Positions 45,766 to 54,574 of a stretch of 64,000 bases of DNA are shown here, piece by piece. Source of the stretch: Natronobeatus ordinarius (GTDB lineage: Archaea > Halobacteriota > Halobacteria > Halobacteriales > Natrialbaceae). A model generated the notes under the pieces. The model had not been told where the DNA came from and made no database searches. It saw only the letters and a list, made by a program, of their open reading frames with translations. Location of the stretch: the NCBI RefSeq assembly GCF_024362485.1, contig NZ_CP101456.1, positions 1,984,001 through 2,048,000 of the forward strand, in the 5' to 3' direction. A program made the position numbers and the translations under genes. The first letter of the stretch is position 1; every line of letters begins with the position of its first letter.

Positions 45766-45777
45766 CTATTTACTATA
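45766..45777 (-). promoter_or_regulatory. TATA box of the zinc-ribbon gene
   Basis: On the minus strand TATAGTAAATAG is centred about 30 bp before ATG 45742, implying a leaderless transcript. It resembles the start of IS630 ends, but the similarity stops after TATAGTAA. Confidence 0.55.
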
Positions 45778-46129
45778 GGCTGCATAACACCGTTCGCCCG
45801 CGACGGGAACGCGACGTTATGGCCGAACGAGAGCCCACACGTTCGACTCCTCGATCACAGTCACGTCCGGTAGAAATTCAGGATTTCGATACAGTAACGA
45901 GTGATTTCACGCCCCTCGAGCGACGACAGGCGGTCGTTTCTGTCGGCGCGACGGGGACGTTCGTCGGGCGGTCGACCCGTCGGTGCACGATCGGTCGGCA
46001 TCGTCGGCCTCGAGCCGACAGAAGCGTCGTCGGATTTCGTCGCTCGACAGGAGGCCCGAAATCGAGCGGGGAGAGCTGGCGGCGGTACGCGAGAGGCGAA
46101 CACGACAACGCCGCTTGCCGTACCATCCG
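45778..46129. other. 350 bp without a supported gene
   Basis: A frame open from 45618 to 46196 and a start at 45820 give a peptide that soon becomes Arg/Gly-rich in the manner of wrong-frame sequence. I see nothing else here. Confidence 0.4.
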
Positions 46130-46138
46130 TATATTTAT
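46130..46138 (+). promoter_or_regulatory. TATA box of the GlmU-like gene
   Basis: TATATTTAT is centred 34 bp before ATG 46168, giving a leader of only several bases. It supports the start at 46168 over the longer frame from 45901. Confidence 0.6.
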
Positions 46139-46167
46139 CCGACCAGCCAGGATATCGACCGGTAGCA

Positions 46168-47349
46168 ATGAAGGCCGTCGTGCTCGCCGCAGGTGAAGGT
46201 ACGCGCATTCGACCGCTGTCTACGGCTCTCCCGAAGCCGATGCTCCCCGTTTCCGATCGACCGCTGGTCGCTCACACCGTCGACGCAGCCGTCGACGCCG
46301 GTGCGTCCGAAATCGTCCTCGTGATCGGCTACGAAGCCGAAGCCGTTCGCGAGTACTTCGGCGAAGTGTATCGGGGCGTCCCGGTTTCCTACGCCGTCCA
46401 GGACGAACAGGCCGGGACTGCCCATGCGGTGAACGTCGCCAGCGAGCACCTCGAGGGGCCGTTCGTCGTGCTCAACGGCGACAACCTCTACGATCCGGAC
46501 GCCATCGCGCGGCTGTTCGCCGAGTGTCCGGCCATCTGTGCGATCGAGGTCGACGAGCCCAGTAATTACGGCGTGCTCAGTACCGCCGACGGAACGGTCA
46601 CTGACGTCGTCGAGAAGCCAGCCGACCCGCCGACGAACCTCGCCAACGCCGGCGCCTACGCCTTCCCCGCCGAGGCGCGCGACTGGCTCGAGGTGCCCGC
46701 CAGCGAGCGCGGCGAGCACGAGATCACCGACGTCGTCGCCCGCGTGATCGAGGAGTACGCCGTCTCCCCGATCACCTTCGAGCGCTGGCTCGACGTCGGC
46801 CGGCCGTGGGAGTTGCTCGAGGCCAACGAGTGGAAACTCGGCGAACTCGAGCGACGGATCGACGGCGACGTGAGCGAGGACGCGACGCTCGAGGGGACCG
46901 TCGTCGTCGAGGAAGGGGCCACGATCAAGTCGGGCGTCGTGATCGAGGGACCGGCGCTGATCCGTTCGGGGGCGACCGTCGGGCCGAACGCCTACGTCAG
47001 GGGCGCGACGCTGGTCGACGAGGGGGCGAAAATTGGTCACGCCGTCGAGGTGAAAAACAGCGTTCTCTCGGCGGGCGCGACGGTCGGTCACCTCTCGTAC
47101 GTCGGCGACAGCATCCTGGGCCGGGACGTCAACTTCGGTGCGGGAACGACGGTCGCGAACTTACGCCACGACGACGCGTCCGTGCAGTTCACCGTCAAGG
47201 GCGAGCGCGTCTCGACCGGCCGACGCAAGTTCGGCGTCGTCGCCGGCGACGGCGTCAAGACGGGGATCAACACGAGTCTGACGCCGGGGCTGCGACTCGA
47301 GGCCGGCGCGACGACCGACCCAGGGGAACCCGTCGATCGGGATCGGTAA
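46168..47349 (+). CDS. glmU: GlmU-like nucleotidyltransferase/acetyltransferase
   Basis: The 393-residue product has an N-terminal nucleotidyltransferase domain, with VLAAGEGTRIRPLSTALPKPML at the start and VLNGDNLYD near residue 106. The C-terminal left-handed beta helix of hexapeptide repeats runs from about residue 240 (GATIKSGVVIEGPALI, GAKIGHAVEVKNSVL). Archaeal two-domain enzymes of this class acetylate glucosamine-1-phosphate and couple it to UTP, giving UDP-GlcNAc; related enzymes are dTTP-sugar transferases. Its position between glmM and glmS supports the GlmU role. Confidence 0.9.
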   Translation: MKAVVLAAGEGTRIRPLSTALPKPMLPVSDRPLVAHTVDAAVDAGASEIVLVIGYEAEAVREYFGEVYRGVPVSYAVQDEQAGTAHAVNVASEHLEGPFVVLNGDNLYDPDAIARLFAECPAICAIEVDEPSNYGVLSTADGTVTDVVEKPADPPTNLANAGAYAFPAEARDWLEVPASERGEHEITDVVARVIEEYAVSPITFERWLDVGRPWELLEANEWKLGELERRIDGDVSEDATLEGTVVVEEGATIKSGVVIEGPALIRSGATVGPNAYVRGATLVDEGAKIGHAVEVKNSVLSAGATVGHLSYVGDSILGRDVNFGAGTTVANLRHDDASVQFTVKGERVSTGRRKFGVVAGDGVKTGINTSLTPGLRLEAGATTDPGEPVDRDR

Positions 47350-47365
47350 TCGGCTGGTGCCCTCG

Positions 47366-47800
47366 TCACGACCTTCGAGTCGACGGCGGCTCGCTCAGTC
47401 CGGTGTTACAGTAGGTACACGTCCGCGCCGCCGGGTCGTTCGGTGCACCACAGTCCGGGCAGTTTCTCCGCCTCGGGGAACTCGAGCCGGCCTCGGGACG
47501 TGCCGTGACCGGCGCGCCGCAATGGGTGCAGTAGTTGGCCCGCCACTCGTCCTGGTCCGTTCGCTCGGTCTCGTAGGCGTCGACGTCGACCTCCGACCCG
47601 CAGTTTGCACAGTACGCGTCGAGGACTTCGTGACGTCGACGCCGTTGGCGATAGACCTGGACGAACCCGACGGCGAGCATCGTTCCGAACACCACCCATC
47701 CGATTGGCCCCATCGCGAGGATCCACCCCCCTACCAGGAAGACGACGAAAAGGAGGCCGATGAGTTGCAGGGCGATTCGCAGGGACATGCCGAAACCCAT
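47366..47800 (-). CDS. membrane protein with double zinc ribbon
   Basis: The 144-residue product has two hydrophobic segments near the N terminus (LIGLLFVVFLVGGWILAM and IGWVVFGTMLAVGFVQVY), a basic turn (RQRRRR), then three CxxC knuckles: YCANCGSEV, YCTHCGAPV and NCPDCGAPNDPAARTCTYCNTGL. The cytoplasmic zinc domain is anchored to the membrane by the helices. The role is unknown. It converges with the GlmU-like gene, with 16 bp between. Confidence 0.75.
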   Translation of the reverse strand: MGFGMSLRIALQLIGLLFVVFLVGGWILAMGPIGWVVFGTMLAVGFVQVYRQRRRRHEVLDAYCANCGSEVDVDAYETERTDQDEWRANYCTHCGAPVTARPEAGSSSPRRRNCPDCGAPNDPAARTCTYCNTGLSEPPSTRRS

Positions 47801-47984
47801 CTGATGTCTGTCAATAAGTCTTTTGGTGGGCTGCCACCGCATCCGCGGACGCTGATCGGCGCTTGTATCACTTCGGTCCGAACCCACCGGTGGGCGGTTG
47901 ATGGCGCCGGCTGACACTCCGCCGAGAGAGACCGTCAACGCGGCCTGAAAAAGGCGTTTACCGCATGCTCCCGTCGGAGCGGGT

Positions 47985-48539
47985 ATGCAGCGACGTGACT
48001 TCCTCGCGGGGCTCGGAGCGACCGTCGCGGCCGGCGGGCTCGCCGGGTGCATCGGCACCGCCGCAGAACACGCCACTCGAGCCGACGCCGATCCGGACGA
48101 CGCGAACGATTCCGAGACGGATACCGACGAATCGGCCGAATCCGGCGTCGAGATCGAGCCGCCGTTCGAGACGGACGCCGACGAGCCGTTCGAGCGATAC
48201 CTGGTCGGCGACGTCGACGAGCGCCCCGATCGAGCGCCCGATCACGTCGTCTTCGTCCGAAACGCGGCCGACGACGAGCGATCGATCGCGCTCGCCGTCA
48301 GCGCCGACGACGGCGACCTCGAGCGAAGCGAGGCGCTGCCGCCGGACGAGTACCTCGAGATCGCCGTCGCCGACCCAGCTCCCGTATCGGTCGTCGTCGA
48401 ATCCGACGGCGCGATGGCCCGGACGGAGACTGGCAGCGCCGACGGCGGCTGTTCGCTGACGGTCGTGACGATCAGTGACGGTGGCGTGCGGACGGAAGCA
48501 CGGTCGACGGCGGCGCCCTGTACGGCGCTTGACCGCTGA
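47985..48539 (+). CDS. Tat-dependent lipoprotein
   Basis: The 184-residue product has a twin-arginine signal and lipobox at the N terminus (RRDFLAGLG, then GGLAGC), so Cys21 should be lipidated on the outer face. Then comes a long acidic linker (residues 28-60, Asp/Glu-rich) and a beta-rich domain (VFVRNAADDERSIALAV). I recognise no enzymatic motif. It converges with the methylmalonyl-CoA epimerase gene. Confidence 0.78.
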   Translation: MQRRDFLAGLGATVAAGGLAGCIGTAAEHATRADADPDDANDSETDTDESAESGVEIEPPFETDADEPFERYLVGDVDERPDRAPDHVVFVRNAADDERSIALAVSADDGDLERSEALPPDEYLEIAVADPAPVSVVVESDGAMARTETGSADGGCSLTVVTISDGGVRTEARSTAAPCTALDR

Positions 48540-48542
48540 CGG

Positions 48543-48926
48543 TCAGTGCTCGACGAACTCGAGTAAGATCCCGCCGGTCGACTTCGGGTGTAAGAAGGCG
48601 ACGGTGTGGCCCCACGCGCCGGGGCGTCCTTCCTCGTCGACGAGGTCGATGCCCAGTTCGCGCGCCCGCTCGAGGGCGGCGTCGACGTCGTCGGTGGCGA
48701 GCGCGAGGTGGTGGATGCCCGGCCCGTTCGACTCGAGGTAGCGGGCGATCGTGCCGTCCTCGAGGGGCTCGAGCAGTTCGAAGTAGCCGTTGCCACAGTC
48801 GAGGAAGACGACGCGCATCCCGTCGAACTCCTCTTCGTGGGCGACCTCGAGGCCGAAGAGGTCGGTGAACAGGTCGGCCAGTGCCGTGGCATCGTCGGTA
48901 GCGATGCCCGCGTGGTCGAAGTGCAT
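48543..48926 (-). CDS. mce: methylmalonyl-CoA epimerase (VOC superfamily)
   Basis: The 127-residue product has two VOC halves: FDHAGIATDDATALADLF with the first metal His, and GIHHLALATDDVDAALERA with the second, plus HPKSTGGILLEFVEH at the end with the Glu ligand. It interconverts methylmalonyl-CoA epimers, linking propionyl-CoA to succinyl-CoA. The mutase genes are not in the window. A 49-codon gene lies 20 bp upstream on the same strand. Confidence 0.88.
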   Translation of the reverse strand: MHFDHAGIATDDATALADLFTDLFGLEVAHEEEFDGMRVVFLDCGNGYFELLEPLEDGTIARYLESNGPGIHHLALATDDVDAALERARELGIDLVDEEGRPGAWGHTVAFLHPKSTGGILLEFVEH

Positions 48927-48945
48927 GGTCGACTCGAGACACCTC

Positions 48946-49095
48946 TCACGAAAAATACCTCCGTTCTGCGTCGTTCAGCCGTGTCGCGAGCCCCCGGACG
49001 GTCTCGAGGGCTTGGCGGCACGACTCCTCGTCCAGCGAGAGACCGTGTTTCGCGGCCAGCCGGCCGATTGTCTCGGGTGAGTGCTCGTCGAGCAT
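48946..49095 (-). CDS. 49-residue helical protein upstream of mce
   Basis: A frame from ATG 49095 to TGA 48946 encodes MLDEHSPETIGRLAAKHGL, then SLDEESCRQALETVRGLAT, and ends RRYFS. The pattern is amphipathic helices with acidic surface, as in real haloarchaeal proteins, and it resembles the small GatC/AtzG-like helical partners of amidases. The gene ends 19 bp before mce's ATG on the same strand, suggesting co-transcription. The similarity is only by eye. Confidence 0.5.
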   Translation of the reverse strand: MLDEHSPETIGRLAAKHGLSLDEESCRQALETVRGLATRLNDAERRYFS

Positions 49096-49717
49096 ACCGG
49101 GACTGTGCTACCTCGAGTCACATGCATGTGCTAGCCAAGCGCGGGACGTTTCGGATCCGGAATTTATCCGCTTTCGAGAACGGTCGTGTAAGCACCGCCG
49201 AACGTCGTGTTCGTACTCGTTTCCCATCGTTCGGCTGACCGTACGATCCACGACAGTACCGTTTGGAGCGCGTACTGCGTGTGGTGTTGACGTTCCGCCC
49301 ATCGCACCGGCACGCAGGTGCGGAAAAGTCAACGTTCGTTTCGTTATCGCACCCACTATAGCGCATTCTCCCCTCGATACGGCAGTACGGGTGACGAATG
49401 TCGCTGCCGTGTTATACCGAGACTACGGCCATCGTTAGCCCGTCTATAGTAATGGGTCGGGCGACTCTGAGTGCTATCATGTTCGTCCAGCGTTTTCAGT
49501 CTCGAACGGACCTCTCGGACGACCGATCGACCGCGTCGCGGGGGCTGGCAGTGTGGGGTGTGGCGACGTCACACCCCGTCGATAGCGACGCGTTCGGATC
49601 GCGTTCGACCGGCGGTGCGCTCAGGTCGGATTCGACCGCCGACTCTTCGCCCTCCAGCTTCAGCTCGACCAATTTCGGGACCGGTCGAAACCGGGTGCTA
49701 ATCGGGGTGAACGGCTG
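49096..49717. other. 620 bp upstream of glmS without a supported gene
   Basis: Frames here look like wrong-frame translations. One notable feature is the hairpin at 49555-49577 (GGGGTGTG, seven-base loop, CACACCCC), about 140 bp before the glmS ATG. TATA-like words occur at 49347 and 49442, but neither has the right spacing to glmS. Confidence 0.45.
49555..49577 (+). promoter_or_regulatory. 8-bp perfect hairpin in the glmS upstream region
   Basis: GGGGTGTG and CACACCCC flank the loop GCGACGT. It may be an operator or a structure in the 5' leader of glmS; nothing in the sequence distinguishes the two. It does not resemble the bacterial glmS ribozyme. Confidence 0.35.
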
Positions 49718-51532
49718 ATGTGTGGAATCATCGGTCACGTCGGGAACGGCGATGCGATCGACACCTTGCTCACCGGCCTCGAGAACCTCGAGTACCGTGG
49801 CTACGACTCCGCGGGCGTCGCCGTTCAGAACGGGTCGGGAATCGAGATCCAGAAACGCTCCGGCCGGGTTTCCGAGCTAAAGGCGTCGATCGAGGACCGA
49901 CCGCTCCGGGGACGGGTCGGTATCGGCCACACCCGGTGGAGTACGCACGGCCCGCCGACCGACGAGAACGCTCACCCGCACACCGACTCGACCGAGGACG
50001 TCGCGGTCGTCCACAACGGCATCATCGAGAACTACGCCGAGCTCAAAGAACGGCTCTCGGCGCGGGGCCACGAGTTCACGAGCGACACCGACACCGAGGT
50101 CATCCCACACCTCATCCAGCAGTACGTAGACGAAGGCTACGGGAACGAGGCGGCCTTCCGGCGCGCGGTCGAGGAACTCGAGGGGAGCTACGCCATCGCC
50201 GTGATGCTGTCGGGCGAACACACCCTCTACGCCGCCCGCCAGGGCTCGCCGCTGGTCGTCGGCGTCGAGGGCGAGGAGTTCTTCCTCGCCAGCGACGTCC
50301 CCGCCTTCCTCGAGTACACCGACACCGTCGCCTACTTAGAAGACGGCGACGTCGCGATCGTCGACCCCGACGGCGTCGAGTTCACCGACCTCGAGGGCGA
50401 TTCCGTCGACCGGGACCTGGAGACCGTCGACTGGGACCCCGAACAGACGGGGAAAGGCGAGTACGACCACTTCATGCTCAAGGAGATCGACGAGCAGCCG
50501 ACCTCGCTCGCCCAGACCATCGAGGGGCGGATCGATCCCGAACGCGGGGCGATCGACCTCGAGGGATTCGAGCCCGGCACGTTCGAGGACGTCTCGTCCG
50601 TCCAGCTGATCGCCTGTGGGACGTCTTACCATGCAGCACTCTACGGCTCGCTCGTGTTGAACGCCGCCGGCGTCTCCGCCCGAGCGCTGTTAGCCAACGA
50701 GTACAGCGTCTGTGCGCCACCGGTCGACGAGGAGACGCTCGTGATCGCGGTCAGCCAGAGCGGCGAGACTGCAGACACCCTCTCGGCGCTCCGGCAGGCG
50801 ACCGAGGAGGGCGCCCGGACGCTGACGGTGACGAACGTCGTCGGCTCCACGGCGGCCCGCCAGGCCGACGACTCCGTGCTCATCCGCGCTGGTCCGGAGA
50901 TCGGCGTCGCCGCGACGAAGACGTTCTCCTCGCAGGCCGTCGTCCTCGAACTCCTCGCCCACCGGCTCACCCGGGACGTCGTCGGCGAGACTCCCTACGA
51001 CCTCGAGTCGTACCTCCCCGCACTCGCCCGCCTCCCCCAGCAGGTCGACGACGTGCTCGAGGAGAGTGACGCTGAACGGATCGCCCGCCACTACCGTGAC
51101 CACGAGTCGTACTTCTTCATCGGCCGCGGACTCGGCTATCCCGTCGCGCTCGAGGGGGCGCTGAAGTTCAAAGAGATCACCTACGAACACGCCGAGGGCT
51201 TCGCCTCGGGCGAGCTCAAACACGGCCCGCTGGCGCTCGTGACGCCCAAGACGCCCGTGTTCGCGATCTTCACCGGTCAGGAAGACGAGCGGACGCTGAA
51301 GAACGCCGAGGAAGCCAGCACCCGCGGGGCACCGGTCGTCGCGATCTGTCCGGACGGCCACCGCGCGACCGAGATCGCCGACGCCCACCTCGAGATCCCC
51401 GACACCGAGCCGGAACTCGCGGGGCTGCTCGCGAACGTCCAGCTCCAGCTGGTCTCCTACCACGCCGCGGACCTGCTCGGCCGGCCGATCGACAAGCCGC
51501 GCAACCTGGCGAAGAGCGTCACGGTGGAGTGA
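49718..51532 (+). CDS. glmS: glutamine-fructose-6-phosphate aminotransferase GlmS
   Basis: The 604-residue product starts MCGIIGHVG, with Cys2 as the nucleophile of the N-terminal glutamine amidohydrolase domain (residues 1-230; GHTRWSTHG, HNGIIENY). Two SIS domains follow with CGTSYHAALYG near residue 300 and SQSGETADT near 344, then GRGLGYPVALEGALKFKEITYEHAEGF and the C-terminal loop KPRNLAKSVTVE. The enzyme commits fructose-6-phosphate to amino-sugar synthesis. GlmM and GlmU are encoded 4-6 kb upstream. Confidence 0.96.
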   Translation: MCGIIGHVGNGDAIDTLLTGLENLEYRGYDSAGVAVQNGSGIEIQKRSGRVSELKASIEDRPLRGRVGIGHTRWSTHGPPTDENAHPHTDSTEDVAVVHNGIIENYAELKERLSARGHEFTSDTDTEVIPHLIQQYVDEGYGNEAAFRRAVEELEGSYAIAVMLSGEHTLYAARQGSPLVVGVEGEEFFLASDVPAFLEYTDTVAYLEDGDVAIVDPDGVEFTDLEGDSVDRDLETVDWDPEQTGKGEYDHFMLKEIDEQPTSLAQTIEGRIDPERGAIDLEGFEPGTFEDVSSVQLIACGTSYHAALYGSLVLNAAGVSARALLANEYSVCAPPVDEETLVIAVSQSGETADTLSALRQATEEGARTLTVTNVVGSTAARQADDSVLIRAGPEIGVAATKTFSSQAVVLELLAHRLTRDVVGETPYDLESYLPALARLPQQVDDVLEESDAERIARHYRDHESYFFIGRGLGYPVALEGALKFKEITYEHAEGFASGELKHGPLALVTPKTPVFAIFTGQEDERTLKNAEEASTRGAPVVAICPDGHRATEIADAHLEIPDTEPELAGLLANVQLQLVSYHAADLLGRPIDKPRNLAKSVTVE

Positions 51533-51581
51533 TAGCCCGCTCGAATCCTCGAGCGAGGCCGCGTTCGCGCCGGTGGAACCA

Positions 51582-52472
51582 CTACGCTACGGGGAGAGAA
51601 AGCACGAGCAGCCCGATCCCGGCTCCCCCGGCGAGGACGCCGACGGCCGTTGCCAGTCGTGGGCCCCACGAGACGAGGCGCTCGAGCGAGAGTACCACCG
51701 TGATGATCGCCATCCAGAGGACGTTCATCGATCCGACGACGACCATGAGTCCCATCAGTGCCCAGCAACAGCCGATGCAGAAGACGCTAAACCGGCCGCT
51801 CAAACGGATCGCACCCGAGACGCCGGGGCGGTGGTGGGCCGTGAGAAATCCCAGCGGCGATCGACAGTAATCAAGACACTGCTGTTTGTACGGCGAAACC
51901 TGGTACGACCCCAGCACCAGTAACGACGCACCGAGGAGAAGCGCTTCGTTGCCGGCCGCGATGGGGGCGATCGGGACGAACCAGTTCACCAGGAGCGGCA
52001 CGATACCGGTGAGTCCCCACACCACCGCGTACGTCCCCATGAACGCGCCGAGTTTCGGGAGTCGTTCGGTGGTCGGTGCGTCTCGGAGCGTCCCCTCGTA
52101 CAGTCGGAACAGGGGAATCGTCGACGGGTACATCATCGCGATCATCATGACGCCCCACATGAGCAGGTAGAGCCCGATCCCGGAGACGCCGTTCGCCAGC
52201 GCCATCGCCTCGGGAACGCCGGGATCGGTCATCGCCATCGCGGATTCGCCCGTGCCGTGGTCGTGTGTACTGTGGTCGTGCGTGCTGTGGTCGTGCGTGC
52301 TGTGGTCGTGCGTGCCGTGGTCGCTTGCACCGTGATCGTGGCTCTCGCCGCCCGGCATCGGGAGCCAGTGGTTGACCAGGGTGAGCCAGGCGAACACCGA
52401 CGCCGTGAACGCGACGAGGACGGCTATCGGGAGCCGTCCGAGTCGCCGACCGTGTGGATGGGGCTCGGCCAT
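51582..52472 (-). CDS. DUF2182 integral membrane protein with His-rich repeats
   Basis: The 296-residue protein has an N-terminal helix, an outside loop made of THDHS repeats (residues 45-75), then at least five more helices including GVMMIAMMYPSTIPLF and FCIGCCWALMGLMV. These last two are the family's metal-like motifs (MMxAMMxPS and CxGCCW). DUF2182 proteins are predicted metal-binding membrane proteins. It lies 12 bp after the DUF1326 gene on the same strand, a known pairing, so the two are a likely unit. Confidence 0.83.
   Translation of the reverse strand: MAEPHPHGRRLGRLPIAVLVAFTASVFAWLTLVNHWLPMPGGESHDHGASDHGTHDHSTHDHSTHDHSTHDHGTGESAMAMTDPGVPEAMALANGVSGIGLYLLMWGVMMIAMMYPSTIPLFRLYEGTLRDAPTTERLPKLGAFMGTYAVVWGLTGIVPLLVNWFVPIAPIAAGNEALLLGASLLVLGSYQVSPYKQQCLDYCRSPLGFLTAHHRPGVSGAIRLSGRFSVFCIGCCWALMGLMVVVGSMNVLWMAIITVVLSLERLVSWGPRLATAVGVLAGGAGIGLLVLSLPVA
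52251..52340. repeat. six 15-bp tandem repeats encoding THDHS
   Basis: The units start at 52251, 52266, 52281, 52296, 52311 and 52326, with consensus CGTGCTGTGGTCGTG. The third and fourth are identical. They encode the His/Asp repeats of the DUF2182 protein. Copy number should vary between strains by slippage. Confidence 0.85.
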
Positions 52473-52484
52473 CGTTCCCCGTGG

Positions 52485-53108
52485 TCACCCGTTTCCGTAC
52501 TCGAACTCGCCGAGGTAGGCGTTGTTTCCGGACACGTCCCAGGAGAACTGCTCGTCGTAGGAAACGGTTGCCGTCGAGGACGTCCCGGTCGTTGCCCGTT
52601 CCGTCGGCGGCGTGAGCGGGTGGGGTGAAACCTCCCCGGGGACGTCTCCGAATCCCTCGAGTGTGTCGAGTTCGACCGTCACGACGTCACCGGCTGCCAT
52701 CGAGACGCGTCCGTCTTCGGCCGAGTAAGTGATCGGCACGCGACTGACGGCTTTCACCTCGTCGACGAGGTCGGCGACGGCGCCCAGTAGGCCGCCAGCT
52801 CGACCCAGGAAGATGGATTCGAGCGCCTCGGTCTGTTCTGCAGTCGCCGCCTCGTCGATGAGGACCACGGTGTCCCAGCCACCCTCGAGGAGGACGCCCT
52901 GTTCGTACAGGAGGAGGCCGACGGTGAGGCCGCTCACGTCTGCATCACCGTACGACCCGTCCTCGATGTGCCAGAACAACGCCCCGGTACAGACGCCGTC
53001 GTCCGGGAGTTCGAAGTAGAGGCACTGACACGGCGGCGCACAGTTGCACGCTTCGAAGAACTCACCCGCGATCGTCCAGTCTGGAACGTCGTCGATGTCG
53101 TCTGTCAT
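52485..53108 (-). CDS. DUF1326-family protein
   Basis: The 207-residue product from ATG 53108 has the Cys cluster EACNCAPPCQCLYF near residue 20, which is the hallmark of DUF1326, and a beta-rich body (GLTVGLLLYEQGVLLEGGWDTVV). The Cys cluster probably binds metal. It is followed by the DUF2182 gene at 12 bp; the two families co-occur in many genomes. No signal peptide is seen, so it is probably cytoplasmic. Function unknown. Confidence 0.82.
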   Translation of the reverse strand: MTDDIDDVPDWTIAGEFFEACNCAPPCQCLYFELPDDGVCTGALFWHIEDGSYGDADVSGLTVGLLLYEQGVLLEGGWDTVVLIDEAATAEQTEALESIFLGRAGGLLGAVADLVDEVKAVSRVPITYSAEDGRVSMAAGDVVTVELDTLEGFGDVPGEVSPHPLTPPTERATTGTSSTATVSYDEQFSWDVSGNNAYLGEFEYGNG

Positions 53109-53413
53109 GGATTCACGTCGCCTCTCGTCGATCGACGGCTGGTACGAAAATGTACGTAACTGGTGCGGTTTTCGCAGTTGCCGACGACGTTGCAATGCGT
53201 GACCGACCGGTAGCCGCTGTGGGCGCCACACCTGGTACCGTCTCACCACCGCAGTCAGCGATCCCACGATCCTGTACTGGATTGTCTGTCAGTGTCTGCC
53301 CTCGACGCTCGAGTACCGGCGTCGCTCGTCGGCCGTGGCCGGTGCTCGCCCGCACGGCGTGTGCCGATCTCCGTTCCCAAGCACAATCGTCGCCGCGTCT
53401 CGTCGGACCGACG
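53109..53413. other. 305 bp without a supported gene
   Basis: The segment upstream of the DUF1326 gene holds only an AT-richer patch around 53145-53155 that may be its promoter. No other structure was seen. Confidence 0.45.
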
Positions 53414-54478
53414 TCAGGAGTCGCTCGAGCGGGACAGCGGCGGCAGCCGTTCGCGCTCGACGCCCTCGAGGTCGAGGACGAATCCGTGGCCGAACGCCGT
53501 CGCTGGCGTCCGATATCCCGCCGGGGCCTCCCCTGCCAGCACCCGCGTTGCGGCGCTCACGATCGCGTCGGCCGTCAGCGCGTACGTATTCGGCGTTCGA
53601 ACGCGGGCCCGTTCGATCCGGTCGTCGACGCACACCTCGGCCTGGATCGTCGGCCGCCCCGTTTCCCGTTCGGCCTCGTCCGGCCCCTCGGCGACCGCGT
53701 CGACGAGCCGCTCGAGGCCGCGTCTGACCGGGCGGGTGGCGAGGACGGGCTCGAACGGGCGGCCGACGGCCATCGTCCGGATCAGCGGCCAGGGGAGGTC
53801 GATGTAGGTCGCGATCGTCCCGATGCCGGTGCTGTGGTAGGCGGTGACGACGTCGCCGAGGGGGACCGCGACGGTCGCCGTCGGTCCCGAGCCGAAGTCG
53901 AACGCGCGGGTGTCGGCCGCCGTCGGCACGCGCAGCAGCTTCCCGTTCCGGCGGATCACGCCACCGTCGCCAACGTTCCGAAGGCCCGTCCGGAGCGTTC
54001 CTGCCGTGAGCGAGCCCCAGCCACTGATCCCGACCGCGAGGCTCTCAGCCGACGGGAACGTCTCGTGGAGGAAGGCGGCCAGACAGTCCGAGGGCGTGAC
54101 GTCGAAGCCGACGCCCGGCAGGAGCGTCACCCCTGCTTCGGTGGCCGCCTCGTCGAGTCTCGCCAGGGCGGCGAGCACGTCCACCTCGCCCGTGACGTCG
54201 AGATAGTCCGTCCCGGCCTCGAGACACGCCTCGACCATCGGCGAAGCGGTGTCGACGAACGGCCCGGCGCAGTTGCACACGGCGTCGAAGTCGCCGACGT
54301 GCTCGTCCGCGTCCTCGAGGTCGAACGCCCGCCACTCGAGGCCGAGTTCGTCGGCCTGGTCACGAACTCGGTCCCGGTTCCGGCCCGCGAGGACGGGTGC
54401 GCCACCCCTCGAGACCGCTTCCCGCGCGACCAGGCGGCCGGTGTAGCCGTACGAGCCGTAGACCAGAAGGTCGTCCAT
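53414..54478 (-). CDS. saccharopine dehydrogenase-like reductase
   Basis: The 354-residue product from ATG 54478 starts DLLVYGSYGYTGRLVAREAV, the dinucleotide-binding motif of the family, followed by LAGRNRDRV, CNCAGPFVDTA and DYLDVTGEVDVL. Close relatives are the trans-acting enoyl reductases, which reduce double bonds in polyketide or lipid precursors; haloarchaeal members are uncharacterised. It diverges from nothing and starts 96 bp downstream of the DnaJ-like gene on the same strand. Confidence 0.8.
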   Translation of the reverse strand: MDDLLVYGSYGYTGRLVAREAVSRGGAPVLAGRNRDRVRDQADELGLEWRAFDLEDADEHVGDFDAVCNCAGPFVDTASPMVEACLEAGTDYLDVTGEVDVLAALARLDEAATEAGVTLLPGVGFDVTPSDCLAAFLHETFPSAESLAVGISGWGSLTAGTLRTGLRNVGDGGVIRRNGKLLRVPTAADTRAFDFGSGPTATVAVPLGDVVTAYHSTGIGTIATYIDLPWPLIRTMAVGRPFEPVLATRPVRRGLERLVDAVAEGPDEAERETGRPTIQAEVCVDDRIERARVRTPNTYALTADAIVSAATRVLAGEAPAGYRTPATAFGHGFVLDLEGVERERLPPLSRSSDS

Positions 54479-54574
54479 GGAACACCGTTCGACTGTCACG
54501 ACCGAAAACGTTCCTGACTCGTCCGCACGAGCGCTCGCGCCGTTCCCGAGGCGACGACCCACGCTCGAGCGCCC

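Noticed and set aside
45820-46128. possible short gene starting MAEREPTRSTPRSQ
   Set aside because: The frame turns into Arg/Gly-rich wrong-frame sequence and runs past the GlmU-like start; no motif or promoter supports it.
49720-51069. 449-codon plus-strand frame within glmS
   Set aside because: Out-of-frame Arg-rich translation of the glmS gene.
52251-52340. CRISPR-like array
   Set aside because: The 15-bp units are adjacent, without spacers, and lie in frame inside a coding gene.
53150-54517. 455-codon plus-strand frame opposite the saccharopine-dehydrogenase-like gene
   Set aside because: Antisense shadow; no motifs.
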